From Oscillospiraceae bacterium (GTDB lineage: Bacteria; Bacillota; Clostridia; Oscillospirales; Oscillospiraceae): DNA of 44,086 bases. Shown one piece after another: positions 33,165-40,013 of this stretch; position 1 is the stretch's first letter, and each line of letters starts with the position of its first letter. The translations under genes and the position numbers were made by a program. Below the pieces are notes generated by a model. The model saw only the letters and a program-made list of their open reading frames with translations. It was not told the DNA's origin and ran no database searches. The stretch spans positions 1 to 44,086 of the forward strand of contig JAEETX010000015.1 of assembly GCA_016286665.1 (NCBI GenBank), given 5' to 3'.

Positions 33165-33931
33165 TCCCGGAGAAAACCCAGGTATTCGTTGAAGACGTTG
33201 AAAAGCATGTCCCCGGAGCAGACGGGCAGAAGGGCGTCCGCCTCCCCGATCCGCTGAAACTCGAACCGCTCGGTGGCTTTCGTCAGCACCAGCACCGGGA
33301 TGACCTCATAATCCGGCCCGAACATGATCTCCAGATAAGGACAGTATTTGGCGGCCTGGAGCACCTCATCGTGCTCCGGGTCGCTTTTCATCTTGAATTC
33401 CAGGGAAAAGACCCGGTTTTCGGTGATCACCAGCACGTCGGCGTAGATGCGGATGTATCTCGCGCGCTTCAGCCGCAGCTCGAAGGCGATCTCCCAGTCC
33501 AGGCAGCTTTCCCCCAGCATCTCCCGCAGGTCGGAAAAGAGGGAGACCATCTGTTCCCGGCAGTCCCGGAAGGAGTGGAGGAGCCCCCGCGTGTCGCTGA
33601 GGCTGCGGCCGATGTTGCCGCAGCCCTCCAGGAGAGCGGCCAGCCAGCGCTCCCCGTCCAGGGCGAGGAAGTCCCTTACCGGGGCATAGTAGCCGGAGAA
33701 TTCCTGCAGGCCGCTGTGGGGGCGGGCCTGGCGGAGGATGCCGTGCCAGCGGTAGTCCCCGTTCTGCCAGCAGAGCTCCCGCAGCAGGGGAGAGCGGTAG
33801 AGGATGCGGTTGACCTCCTCCCGTTCCAGGGAGAGAGCCTTGGCGATCTCCTTTGCCCGGAGGCCGCCGCTGCGGCAGATGAGGGCGCACACCGCCCGCT
33901 CGGTATCATCCGCCGGTCTCGGCGCCTGCAT
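33161..33931 (-). CDS. Protein with N-terminal winged helix and C-terminal PD-(D/E)XK-like domain
   Basis: A 256-residue protein. The ATG at 33931 is preceded by AGAGGCGGTG; a longer start at 34012 adds a very basic, low-complexity stretch that I reject. Residues about 10-60 form a helix-turn-helix (AVCALICRSGGLRAKEIAKALSLEREEVNRILY). Residues about 165-225 contain YADVLVITENRVFSLEFKMK and HDEVLQAAKYCPYLEIMFG: an Asp strand followed by E-x-K on the next strand, the arrangement of PD-(D/E)XK nucleases. Catalysis is not shown. It lies 96 bases downstream of a membrane-protein gene on the same strand. Its 3' end overlaps the convergent UroD-like stop. Confidence 0.75.
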   Translation of the reverse strand: MQAPRPADDTERAVCALICRSGGLRAKEIAKALSLEREEVNRILYRSPLLRELCWQNGDYRWHGILRQARPHSGLQEFSGYYAPVRDFLALDGERWLAALLEGCGNIGRSLSDTRGLLHSFRDCREQMVSLFSDLREMLGESCLDWEIAFELRLKRARYIRIYADVLVITENRVFSLEFKMKSDPEHDEVLQAAKYCPYLEIMFGPDYEVIPVLVLTKATERFEFQRIGEADALLPVCSGDMLFNVFNEYLGFLRD

Positions 33932-34027
33932 TGCTTCACCGCCTCTCTGCTTTTTTTGCCCGCATCGTCCGCTGCGTTTTCCGCGGCGGTGCCGCTGCCC
34001 GCTGCGGGGCATGCCGCGCTTTCACGC

Positions 34028-34621
34028 TCAGGAAAAGTGCCTGTATGCCAAAATGCCGATGGGAAGGAAGTAGACGCACCAGATCACCAGGGCGATGGCG
34101 CCGCCTCTGCCGGTCCCGCCGCCCATGGAGAGAAAAACGCCCGTCATGGGCAGAAGGAAGCAGCCGGGGAAGAAAGCGCCGTGGATCATCAGAAGGCGTT
34201 TCAGCCAGCGGTCCGCCTTCCCCCGGGCTTTCATGGAAAGACCCAGGAAAAAGGTGGAGAGTGCCATCATGCCGTAGCCCAGCAGGTCATAGTTGAAAAT
34301 GAGGCCGCCCTGCCTGAAATCCAGGAGCGCCGCGGCCTCAGCGCTCAGCCCCTGCAGCCGCACCGCAGTGGTCTGGGCGAAGTAGACCAGGAGGATCAGC
34401 ACGGCGTAGATCGCGGCGAAGGCAAGGCCGGCGGCAGCGGCTGTCCGCCGGTCCTCCCCGGCCTCGTGATGCAGCCCCGTGGCCATGAGGATATAGCCCA
34501 TGGGCAGGAGCATGCAGACGAAATAGGAGCCGAAGGTGAAATCGACGATCAGAAACAGGGCGAAAAGAAAAACTGTGACGGCGACGACCGCCGCGCCGAT
34601 CTGCGGAATCCGTCTGTTCAT
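34028..34621 (-). CDS. Polytopic membrane protein of unknown function
   Basis: A 197-residue protein with about five to six hydrophobic helices (near 8-28, 33-48, 63-83, 110-128, 145-163, 172-190) and no soluble domain. ATG at 34621 follows AAGGAGG by 5 bases; a frame to 34780 is longer but has no such site and overlaps the divergent esterase start. I do not recognise a family. It is transcribed from 34650-34678 and may be followed by the winged-helix/nuclease-like gene on one transcript. Confidence 0.75.
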   Translation of the reverse strand: MNRRIPQIGAAVVAVTVFLFALFLIVDFTFGSYFVCMLLPMGYILMATGLHHEAGEDRRTAAAAGLAFAAIYAVLILLVYFAQTTAVRLQGLSAEAAALLDFRQGGLIFNYDLLGYGMMALSTFFLGLSMKARGKADRWLKRLLMIHGAFFPGCFLLPMTGVFLSMGGGTGRGGAIALVIWCVYFLPIGILAYRHFS

Positions 34622-34649
34622 TGCGTCCTCCTTGGGGGGATTTGGCTCT

Positions 34650-34678
34650 ATGATAGGCCATCCCACCGCAAGAATCAA
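34650..34678 (-). promoter_or_regulatory. Promoter of the membrane-protein gene
   Basis: On the minus strand: TTGATT, 17 bases, TATCAT. It is divergent from the esterase promoter at 34719-34747, 40 bases away. Confidence 0.68.
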
Positions 34679-34718
34679 GGGCATTTCGAGGCGGCGGAGG
34701 GAAAGAAGCGCCGGTGCA

Positions 34719-34747
34719 TTGCACAGCAGCCGGAGCTGTGGTAAAAT
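34719..34747 (+). promoter_or_regulatory. Promoter of the esterase operon
   Basis: TTGCAC, 17 bases, TAAAAT, with the ATG about 30 bases downstream. Confidence 0.75.
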
Positions 34748-34778
34748 CTGAATAAAACTGTATGCGGAGGAGAAGAAC

Positions 34779-35831
34779 ATGGCTGAGAAGATCGCCTATT
34801 CCTATGTGCCGGATCGGGGCTGGACAGGCAAGGGCTTTTCCATCCCCCATGCGCCGGTGCAGCCGGGGGAGGTGAGACTGACGCTGCATCCCTTCGGCAG
34901 GGAGAGCAGAGAAGTGCCCGTCACGAAGGTGGAGACGGCGGGGGAGTGCCTGGAGATCACCGCGGAGGAATTCGACTACCGCTCCGGCTGGATCCTCACC
35001 GTGGGGGGCGACAGCTACACCCGCCGGGATATGGACGAGGAGCGCTGCGAGGGCCTGGAGTACTTCGAGGCCGGGCAGGAGGGCGATCTGCTTTACCGGC
35101 TGTATTCCCCGCAATCGGCGTCACCCCGCCCTCTGCTCCTGTTCCTCCACGGGGGCGGCAACGGCGGCACGGACAACATCACCCATGTGGCGGCGGATTA
35201 CAGCTGCCTTCAGTTTGCGCAGCGGTACCCCGATTTTTATATCCTGGCCCCCCAGGCCCGGGAGGCGGACTTCAAAATGATGGCGGGAAGGATCGGCAAG
35301 ACGGACTTTGCCCACAGCGATATGGGCGGGGATTTCGGCTGGTCCCGCCGGTACCTGGGGGAGGTCTGCGACCTGATCCGGGGCATGATCCGGGAGGGGA
35401 AGGTGGACCGGAAGCGCGTCTATGTCACCGGCATGTCCATGGGCGGTGCGGGAACCCTGCGGGCCATGAGCGTGGGGGCGGACCTCTTTGCGGCGGCGGT
35501 GCCCGTCTGCCCCACCATGACGCCGGAGACCTTTGCGATCCTCAAGGGGCTGACCCGCGCCAGGCTCTGGATCGCCACCAGCTATGTGGACCATACGATC
35601 TACCGGCACAAGTACATCGTGGACGGCATCCTGGCCCTGCGGGATGCGGGCAACCGGGACGCCCGCCTGACCCTCTACAGCCCGGAGGAGCTGCGCAAAT
35701 ACGGCATCGCCACGGATGAAAACCTGTCCTATCCCGAGCTTTTCTCCCAAAACCACATGTCCTGGGTGCCCACCTACCACGATGAACACGGCATCATGAG
35801 CTGGCTGACGGAGCAGGTGCGGGAGGACTGA
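34779..35831 (+). CDS. Alpha/beta-hydrolase (esterase/peptidase type)
   Basis: A 350-residue protein. Residues about 1-105 form an N-terminal extension of unknown fold. The hydrolase fold follows: LLLFLHGGGNGG (oxyanion loop) near 115, GMSMGGAG with the nucleophile Ser near 220, and a C-terminal NHMSWVPTY with the likely catalytic His near 327. This HGG..G / G-x-S-x-G / N-H-x-S-W set is typical of prolyl-oligopeptidase-like and PHB-depolymerase-like esterases. No signal peptide, so cytoplasmic. First gene of a cluster with an EamA transporter and a TIGR04076-like gene. Confidence 0.88.
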   Translation: MAEKIAYSYVPDRGWTGKGFSIPHAPVQPGEVRLTLHPFGRESREVPVTKVETAGECLEITAEEFDYRSGWILTVGGDSYTRRDMDEERCEGLEYFEAGQEGDLLYRLYSPQSASPRPLLLFLHGGGNGGTDNITHVAADYSCLQFAQRYPDFYILAPQAREADFKMMAGRIGKTDFAHSDMGGDFGWSRRYLGEVCDLIRGMIREGKVDRKRVYVTGMSMGGAGTLRAMSVGADLFAAAVPVCPTMTPETFAILKGLTRARLWIATSYVDHTIYRHKYIVDGILALRDAGNRDARLTLYSPEELRKYGIATDENLSYPELFSQNHMSWVPTYHDEHGIMSWLTEQVRED

Positions 35832-35839
35832 GCGCCCTG

Positions 35840-36715
35840 ATGGAACGCGTCAAATATATCCTGGCCGTCGTCCTCTACGGCACCATCGGCATGTTCCTGC
35901 GGTATGTGGACCTGCCCAGCGAGGTCGTGGCCATGTGCCGGGGCATTCTCGGCTCGGCGTTCATCCTCTGTTATCTTGCATGGAAGAAGGAGAAGCCGGA
36001 CCGGGCGGCCATCCGGCGAAACCTCAAATGGCTTCTGATCGGCGGCGTCACCCTGGGCCTGAACTGGATCTTTCTCTTTGCCGCCTATATGCAGACGACG
36101 GTGGCCGTCGCCAGCCTGCTGAACTATATGGCTCCGATCATTGTGATCCTGATCGCGCCGGCGGTGCTGCGGGAGAGGCTGGACAAACGCAAGCTGCCCT
36201 GCGTCGCCGCCGCTTTCGCGGGCATCCTGCTGGTTTCCGGCGTCTGGAACGGTTCGGCGGGGAGCCCTGCGGGGATCGCCCTGGGGCTTGCGGCGGCTGC
36301 CTGCTTCGTGGTGATCGTGATCTGCAACCGCTTCCTCCGGGATATCCGGGCCCTGGACCGGTCAGTGGTCCAGCTGGCGGTTTCCGCCCTGACCATCCTG
36401 CCCTATGTGCTGATCCGCAGCCGGGGCGGCATCCCCGGCCCGGACGCCCGATCCGTCCTGATCGTGCTGGTCCTGGGCATTGTCCACACGGGGCTGGCTT
36501 ACTGCCTGTATTTCAGCGGCATGGGCACGCTGCCGGTGCAGACGGTGGCGATCCTGGGTTATCTGGAGCCGGTGGTGTCGGTGCTGTGCTCCGCCTTTTT
36601 CCTGAAGGAGGCCATGGGACCTGCCGGCTGGATCGGCGCAGCGCTCATCATCGGCGCGGCCCTGGTCAGCGAGACCCTGCCGGAGAAAAAAGAAACAAAG
36701 CCTGGATTGGAGTGA
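35840..36715 (+). CDS. EamA/DMT-family transporter
   Basis: A 291-residue membrane protein with ten hydrophobic segments in two EamA repeats (about 1-135 and 145-285). Repeat ends show the characteristic SLLNYMAPIIVILIAPAVLRERLD and VQTVAILGYLEPVVSVLCSAFFLKE patterns. Members of the drug/metabolite transporter superfamily export or import small metabolites; the substrate cannot be predicted. It lies 8 bases after the esterase stop. Confidence 0.93.
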   Translation: MERVKYILAVVLYGTIGMFLRYVDLPSEVVAMCRGILGSAFILCYLAWKKEKPDRAAIRRNLKWLLIGGVTLGLNWIFLFAAYMQTTVAVASLLNYMAPIIVILIAPAVLRERLDKRKLPCVAAAFAGILLVSGVWNGSAGSPAGIALGLAAAACFVVIVICNRFLRDIRALDRSVVQLAVSALTILPYVLIRSRGGIPGPDARSVLIVLVLGIVHTGLAYCLYFSGMGTLPVQTVAILGYLEPVVSVLCSAFFLKEAMGPAGWIGAALIIGAALVSETLPEKKETKPGLE

Positions 36716-36720
36716 TTCCC

Positions 36721-37035
36721 GTGAAAAAAGTGCGTATTACGGTCATGAAAATCGCGCAGTATGCCGATTTGATGGAGAAATATGAAAACCCCATCGCCCA
36801 TGCCTGCGGCATGAAGCTCGGGCAGAGCTTCACCGCCAACGGCTGGCAGAAGCCGGAGGGCTTTTGCGACAGCGCCTGGGACAGCGTCTCTCCCTTCGTC
36901 ATGGCTCTGGCCCACGGCGGCGGGGACTTTTACGACGGCTGGATGAAAAATCCGAAGTCCGCCATGATCTCCTGCAACGACGGCTTCCGACCCGTCAGCT
37001 TTCTCCTGGAGACCCTGGCGGAGGATGCGGAGTAA
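36721..37035 (+). CDS. Small TIGR04076-like protein
   Basis: A 104-residue protein starting at GTG 36721, eight bases after GGAG, giving MKKVRITVMKIAQYADLMEKY. The conserved Cys-rich layout of the TIGR04076 family is visible: HACGMKLGQSF, EGFCDSAWDSVSPFVMALAHGGGDFY and MISCNDGFRPVSFLLE. Function is unknown to me. It is five bases after the EamA stop, so it is translationally close to the transporter. Confidence 0.88.
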   Translation: MKKVRITVMKIAQYADLMEKYENPIAHACGMKLGQSFTANGWQKPEGFCDSAWDSVSPFVMALAHGGGDFYDGWMKNPKSAMISCNDGFRPVSFLLETLAEDAE

Positions 37036-37089
37036 AAACAAAAATGAGAATAGTAAAATGAAAACAGAAATGGAGAAAGGAGCGGCATC

Positions 37090-38094
37090 ATGATACTGGA
37101 AAAGAGGATCGTCATCGACCTGAACGACCACGATTCGAGCTGGCTCATCCCTTGGAAGCAGGAGGCCCCGGACGGATACGTGGGGGAATACCAATCCACC
37201 ATCCTCATGGCGGAGGGACCCCACCGGGAGTATTCCGTCACCGACTCCATCATGTGCGCCAAGCGCCCGGAGCAGACGGAGGACGAGGCCTCCGCCTTCA
37301 GCCACGCCCACAAAAACGGCTTCGAGACCTTCTTCGTGGACAGCGGCTGGATGTACCTCTATGTGGACGGACGCAAGTGCAGGGTCACGCCGGGGGACAT
37401 CATCCACCTCCAGCCGGGGCAGCAGCACGCCATGGCCTTCATGGAGGATGTGAAGTACCGGGGCTTCTTCCATGACCTGAACTCCCTGGATTTCGCGGAG
37501 ATCGCCCAGCACCTCAAGGACAAGATGCCCGAGGCCGCCGCCGATCCGGAATTCCAGCGGGTCCGCGGGGAGGTGGGCGGCATGGACATGATCCTGCGGG
37601 AGCGTCCGGTGTATAAGGATGCGCCCGTGGAGGAGGTACGGGCGGTGCGGAATCCCGACCGGCCCTATGCCTCCTATGAATTCCCCGGCTGCACCGTGAA
37701 GGTCATCACCACCCGCTGGGAGAATGCCGGCGTCAACGAGATGATCTGCGCCCAGCTGAAAAAGGGCGTCAAGGTCAGCTGGAACCCCTATCCCAGGGAG
37801 CGGGAGCTCTATTATGTGCGCCACGGTCTGGCGGAATTCACCGTCTATGGGGAGAAGCACATCGCCAAAGAGGGCTGCATCGTGAATATCCCCCGCTTCG
37901 CCCCCCACAGCCTGGTAACGCTGAAGGACTGCGAAATCTACGACATGGGCGGCAAGCCCTATTGGTTCGCTTTCCTCCAGGATTACGAGGCCATCCGCAC
38001 CTACGCGCCGGAGCGGCTGGAAAAGCCGGAGACGCTGACCGAGCTGCGGAAAAAGTTCGGCGTGGAGGTCAGCGGCGTCAGCTTCGCGGGCTGA
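37090..38094 (+). CDS. Bicupin protein
   Basis: A 334-residue protein with two cupin barrels. The first (about 60-125) shows FSHAHKNGFETFF with metal-ligand histidines, GDIIHLQPGQQHAM and RGFFHDL. The second (about 215-290) has PYPRERELYYVRHGLAEFTVYG and GCIVNIPRFAPHSL. Bicupins include dioxygenases, isomerases and sugar-binding proteins; the metal and substrate are not readable. AAAGGAG precedes the ATG, and it may continue the upstream operon. Confidence 0.88.
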   Translation: MILEKRIVIDLNDHDSSWLIPWKQEAPDGYVGEYQSTILMAEGPHREYSVTDSIMCAKRPEQTEDEASAFSHAHKNGFETFFVDSGWMYLYVDGRKCRVTPGDIIHLQPGQQHAMAFMEDVKYRGFFHDLNSLDFAEIAQHLKDKMPEAAADPEFQRVRGEVGGMDMILRERPVYKDAPVEEVRAVRNPDRPYASYEFPGCTVKVITTRWENAGVNEMICAQLKKGVKVSWNPYPRERELYYVRHGLAEFTVYGEKHIAKEGCIVNIPRFAPHSLVTLKDCEIYDMGGKPYWFAFLQDYEAIRTYAPERLEKPETLTELRKKFGVEVSGVSFAG

Positions 38095-38161
38095 AAACGC
38101 GGCATCATGAAATAAGGACCCGGCAGAATGCCGGGTGCGCAGAAGCCGAAGACGACAGGAT

Positions 38162-38210
38162 AAGCTCCCCCTATGATTGACAGTATTTCACAGTCTCATA
38201 GGGGGAGCTT
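38162..38210 (+). terminator. Hairpin terminator between the bicupin gene and the repeat
   Basis: A perfect 15-bp stem (38162-38176 with 38196-38210) with a 19-base loop, ending in CTTTC. The T-run is short. Because the hairpin touches the repeat, the repeat may have landed beside a terminator. Confidence 0.7.
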
Positions 38211-38213
38211 TCA

Positions 38214-38370
38214 TACGGATACCTGATAGGAATAACGTATTCGCAGCGGCATAAATCACGCCATACTTCGTTGTCGGCCTTGACGGGCGACAGCCCGCCT
38301 GCGTTCTCCGCCTCGTCTGGCACGATTTCTGCTCGCTTCTCGGTCCGATATTCCTATCAGGTATCCGTAT
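38214..38370 (-). repeat. Complete 157-bp palindromic element, MITE/REP-like
   Basis: Ends are a perfect 22-bp inverted repeat (38214-38235 with 38349-38370). The internal 113 bases match the partial copy at 1-124 in the opposite orientation. No transposase or convincing reading frame is inside; a 61-residue frame spanning it (38188-38373 minus) looks accidental. No clear target-site duplication is visible next to the ends. Mobile or RNA-structured non-coding element is the best reading. Confidence 0.82.
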
Positions 38371-38420
38371 CAAACCGTTTTCCTGTCAGAAAATACCATA
38401 AAATAATCCGACGATATATA

Positions 38421-38449
38421 TTGACAATCACGTGATTGTGTGATATCCT
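38421..38449 (+). promoter_or_regulatory. Promoter with a perfect 16-bp operator-like palindrome
   Basis: Consensus -35 TTGACA (38421-38426), 17-base spacer, TATCCT (38444-38449) with extended TG. The spacer and the last three -35 bases hold the perfect palindrome ACAATCACGTGATTGT (38424-38439). A dimeric repressor binding it would block RNA polymerase. The next gene encodes a DUF1836 HTH-like regulator, so autoregulation is the simplest idea. Confidence 0.82.
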
Positions 38450-38481
38450 CGGGGAAAGATGAGGGAAAGGAGGGACGTGCC

Positions 38482-39024
38482 ATGAGAAGGGAACTGCCGG
38501 GGAGCACCCTGAGCTTTGAGGATGCCTATCCCCAGGGGGCGGAGACGCTGGTGGCGGCCCTCTTCGCCGGAGGGGACCTGATGCTGAGTCAGGTATCCCA
38601 TATTTCCGGGCTGGAGCCCTATGTGATCCAGAACTGGGTGGCGCGGGGCTTCCTGCCGCCGCCGCAGGCGAAGAAATATTCCCGCAAGCAGCTCAGCCGC
38701 ATCCTCATCGTGAATATGCTCCGGGGGGTCCTGCCTCTGGAAAGCATCGTCAGCCTGCTGAGCTACGTCAACGGGCATCTGGACGACGAGAGCGACGACA
38801 CGGTGGACGACGGGCGGCTGTATATCTGGCTCATCGAATGCATCTGCGCCCCGCCGGACGGGGGAGAGGAAGCCCTGTCAAAGTGCCTGCGGGAGTACAC
38901 CGAGCCCTTCCCCGGCGCGGGGAAGCGATTGGAGCAGGTGCTGCGCATCCTGACGACGGCCTATGCCGCCGCGGAGCTGAAGAAGAAGGCACAGGCCATG
39001 ATCGACGATCTGGATGAAAGATAG
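38482..39024 (+). CDS. DUF1836 regulator
   Basis: A 180-residue protein starting at ATG 38482, seven bases after AAAGGAGGG. Residues about 35-80 form a MerR-like helix-turn-helix (LSQVSHISGLEPYVIQNWVARGFLPPPQAKKYSRKQLSRILIV), as is usual for DUF1836. The rest is helical and ends in a charged ELKKKAQAMIDDLDER segment. Such proteins are common in Firmicutes but poorly studied; DNA binding is likely. It sits first in a seven-to-eight-gene membrane cluster, and its promoter carries a palindromic operator candidate. It is the probable local regulator. Confidence 0.86.
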   Translation: MRRELPGSTLSFEDAYPQGAETLVAALFAGGDLMLSQVSHISGLEPYVIQNWVARGFLPPPQAKKYSRKQLSRILIVNMLRGVLPLESIVSLLSYVNGHLDDESDDTVDDGRLYIWLIECICAPPDGGEEALSKCLREYTEPFPGAGKRLEQVLRILTTAYAAAELKKKAQAMIDDLDER

Positions 39025-39036
39025 GAGGGGAGCAAA

Positions 39037-39744
39037 ATGCGCATCTGGTGGGAATCCCTGACGCTCTTGCAGCGCATCTTTGCCGCCGTCGCCATCCCGG
39101 CCACGCTGCTGCTGGTCGTGCAGCTGGTGCTGACCCTGATCGGCCTGGGAGACCATGACAGCGATCTGGACACGGACGGGGACGGCGTTCCCGACGACCT
39201 GGACCTGGATATGGACGGGGACAGCATCCCCGACGGCATCGACCTGGACGGGGACGGCATTCCGGACGTCGCCGTGGCGGACCTGGACCACGACGGCGCT
39301 CCCGAGGGGGACCACGGCAGCCTGTCGGACGGCCTGGCGGGCCTGCGCCTGTTCACCTTCCGGGGCATCACCGCCTTCCTGGCGGTCTGGGGCTGGGCGG
39401 TGCTGGCCATCACCCGGGCCGGGCGGCCCTGGCTCGCGGGGGTGCTGATCGGGCTGGTCATGGGCGTCGCGGCTATGGTGCTCATCGCCCTCACGATGCA
39501 GATGATCCTGCGCCTCCAGGCCGACGGCACCGTATCCCTCGCGAATGCCGTGGGCGCCGGAGGGGAAGTCTACCTTTCCGTTCCCGCCCTGCGCGCCGGC
39601 GAGGGGAAGGTGAACGTGGTGATCCAGGATACCATGACGGAATGCGCCGCCGTGACGGACGAGGAATCCGCCATCCCCACGGGCACGCCGGTGACGGTCA
39701 TCGGCGTCACCAAGGACCGGCAGCTCATCGTCATGAGCCGATAG
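39037..39744 (+). CDS. NfeD-like membrane protein with Asp-rich calcium-type repeats
   Basis: A 235-residue protein. TM1 is about 13-37. Residues 40-94 are Asp-rich repeats of the form DxDGDGxPDxxD (three to four copies, for example 45-56), the thrombospondin type-3/dockerin-like calcium-binding pattern. TM helices about 105-125 and 130-155 follow. The C-terminal 70 residues (from about 165) resemble the NfeD OB-fold (GAGGEVYLSVPALRAGEGKVNVVIQD...). NfeD proteins partner flotillins. Placing a calcium-type module between the helices is unusual. It is 12 bases after the regulator stop. Confidence 0.8.
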   Translation: MRIWWESLTLLQRIFAAVAIPATLLLVVQLVLTLIGLGDHDSDLDTDGDGVPDDLDLDMDGDSIPDGIDLDGDGIPDVAVADLDHDGAPEGDHGSLSDGLAGLRLFTFRGITAFLAVWGWAVLAITRAGRPWLAGVLIGLVMGVAAMVLIALTMQMILRLQADGTVSLANAVGAGGEVYLSVPALRAGEGKVNVVIQDTMTECAAVTDEESAIPTGTPVTVIGVTKDRQLIVMSR

Positions 39745-39759
39745 GGAGGTGAAGGCAGC

Positions 39760-39972
39760 ATGAATTTTCTGGTCAGCGTGATCATCGGCGTGGGCTGGCT
39801 GGTGGTGGGCGTTATCAACCTGACCCGCGGAGCCCACTGGTCCATGATCCTGCTGGACGCCGTCCTGGGCATTTTCTTCCTGGCGACCGCCGTTCGCAAG
39901 ATCCTGCGGGAAGCGAAGGCTCAGGCCCTGGAAGAACTGGAAGAAGAAAAAAAGAAGCAACAGAAGAAATAG
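39760..39972 (+). CDS. Small two-helix membrane protein
   Basis: A 70-residue protein, MNFLVSV start, with two hydrophobic helices (about 3-22 and 28-45) and a charged Glu/Lys-rich helical tail. GGAGGTGAA lies before the ATG. No family recognised. Lying between the NfeD-like gene and the FloT-type gene, it may be a component of the membrane cluster. Confidence 0.78.
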   Translation: MNFLVSVIIGVGWLVVGVINLTRGAHWSMILLDAVLGIFFLATAVRKILREAKAQALEELEEEKKKQQKK

Positions 39973-40013
39973 ACGATTTGGGAGAAGTGTGTTATAGTTA
40001 AGGAGGTATTGAA

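Noticed and set aside
35935-37035. A 366-codon plus-strand frame across the EamA and TIGR04076-like genes
   Set aside because: The first part is an out-of-frame shadow of the EamA transporter. Only the last 104 codons (from GTG 36721) form a real gene in that frame.
38188-38373. A 61-codon minus-strand frame
   Set aside because: It lies in the palindromic element. The two copies differ at all codon positions and the frame continues into the inverted end, so it is not a gene.
39985-40003. A -10-like TATAGT just before the FloT-type gene
   Set aside because: A start there would fall in or beyond the Shine-Dalgarno, leaving no usable leader, and no -35 is visible.
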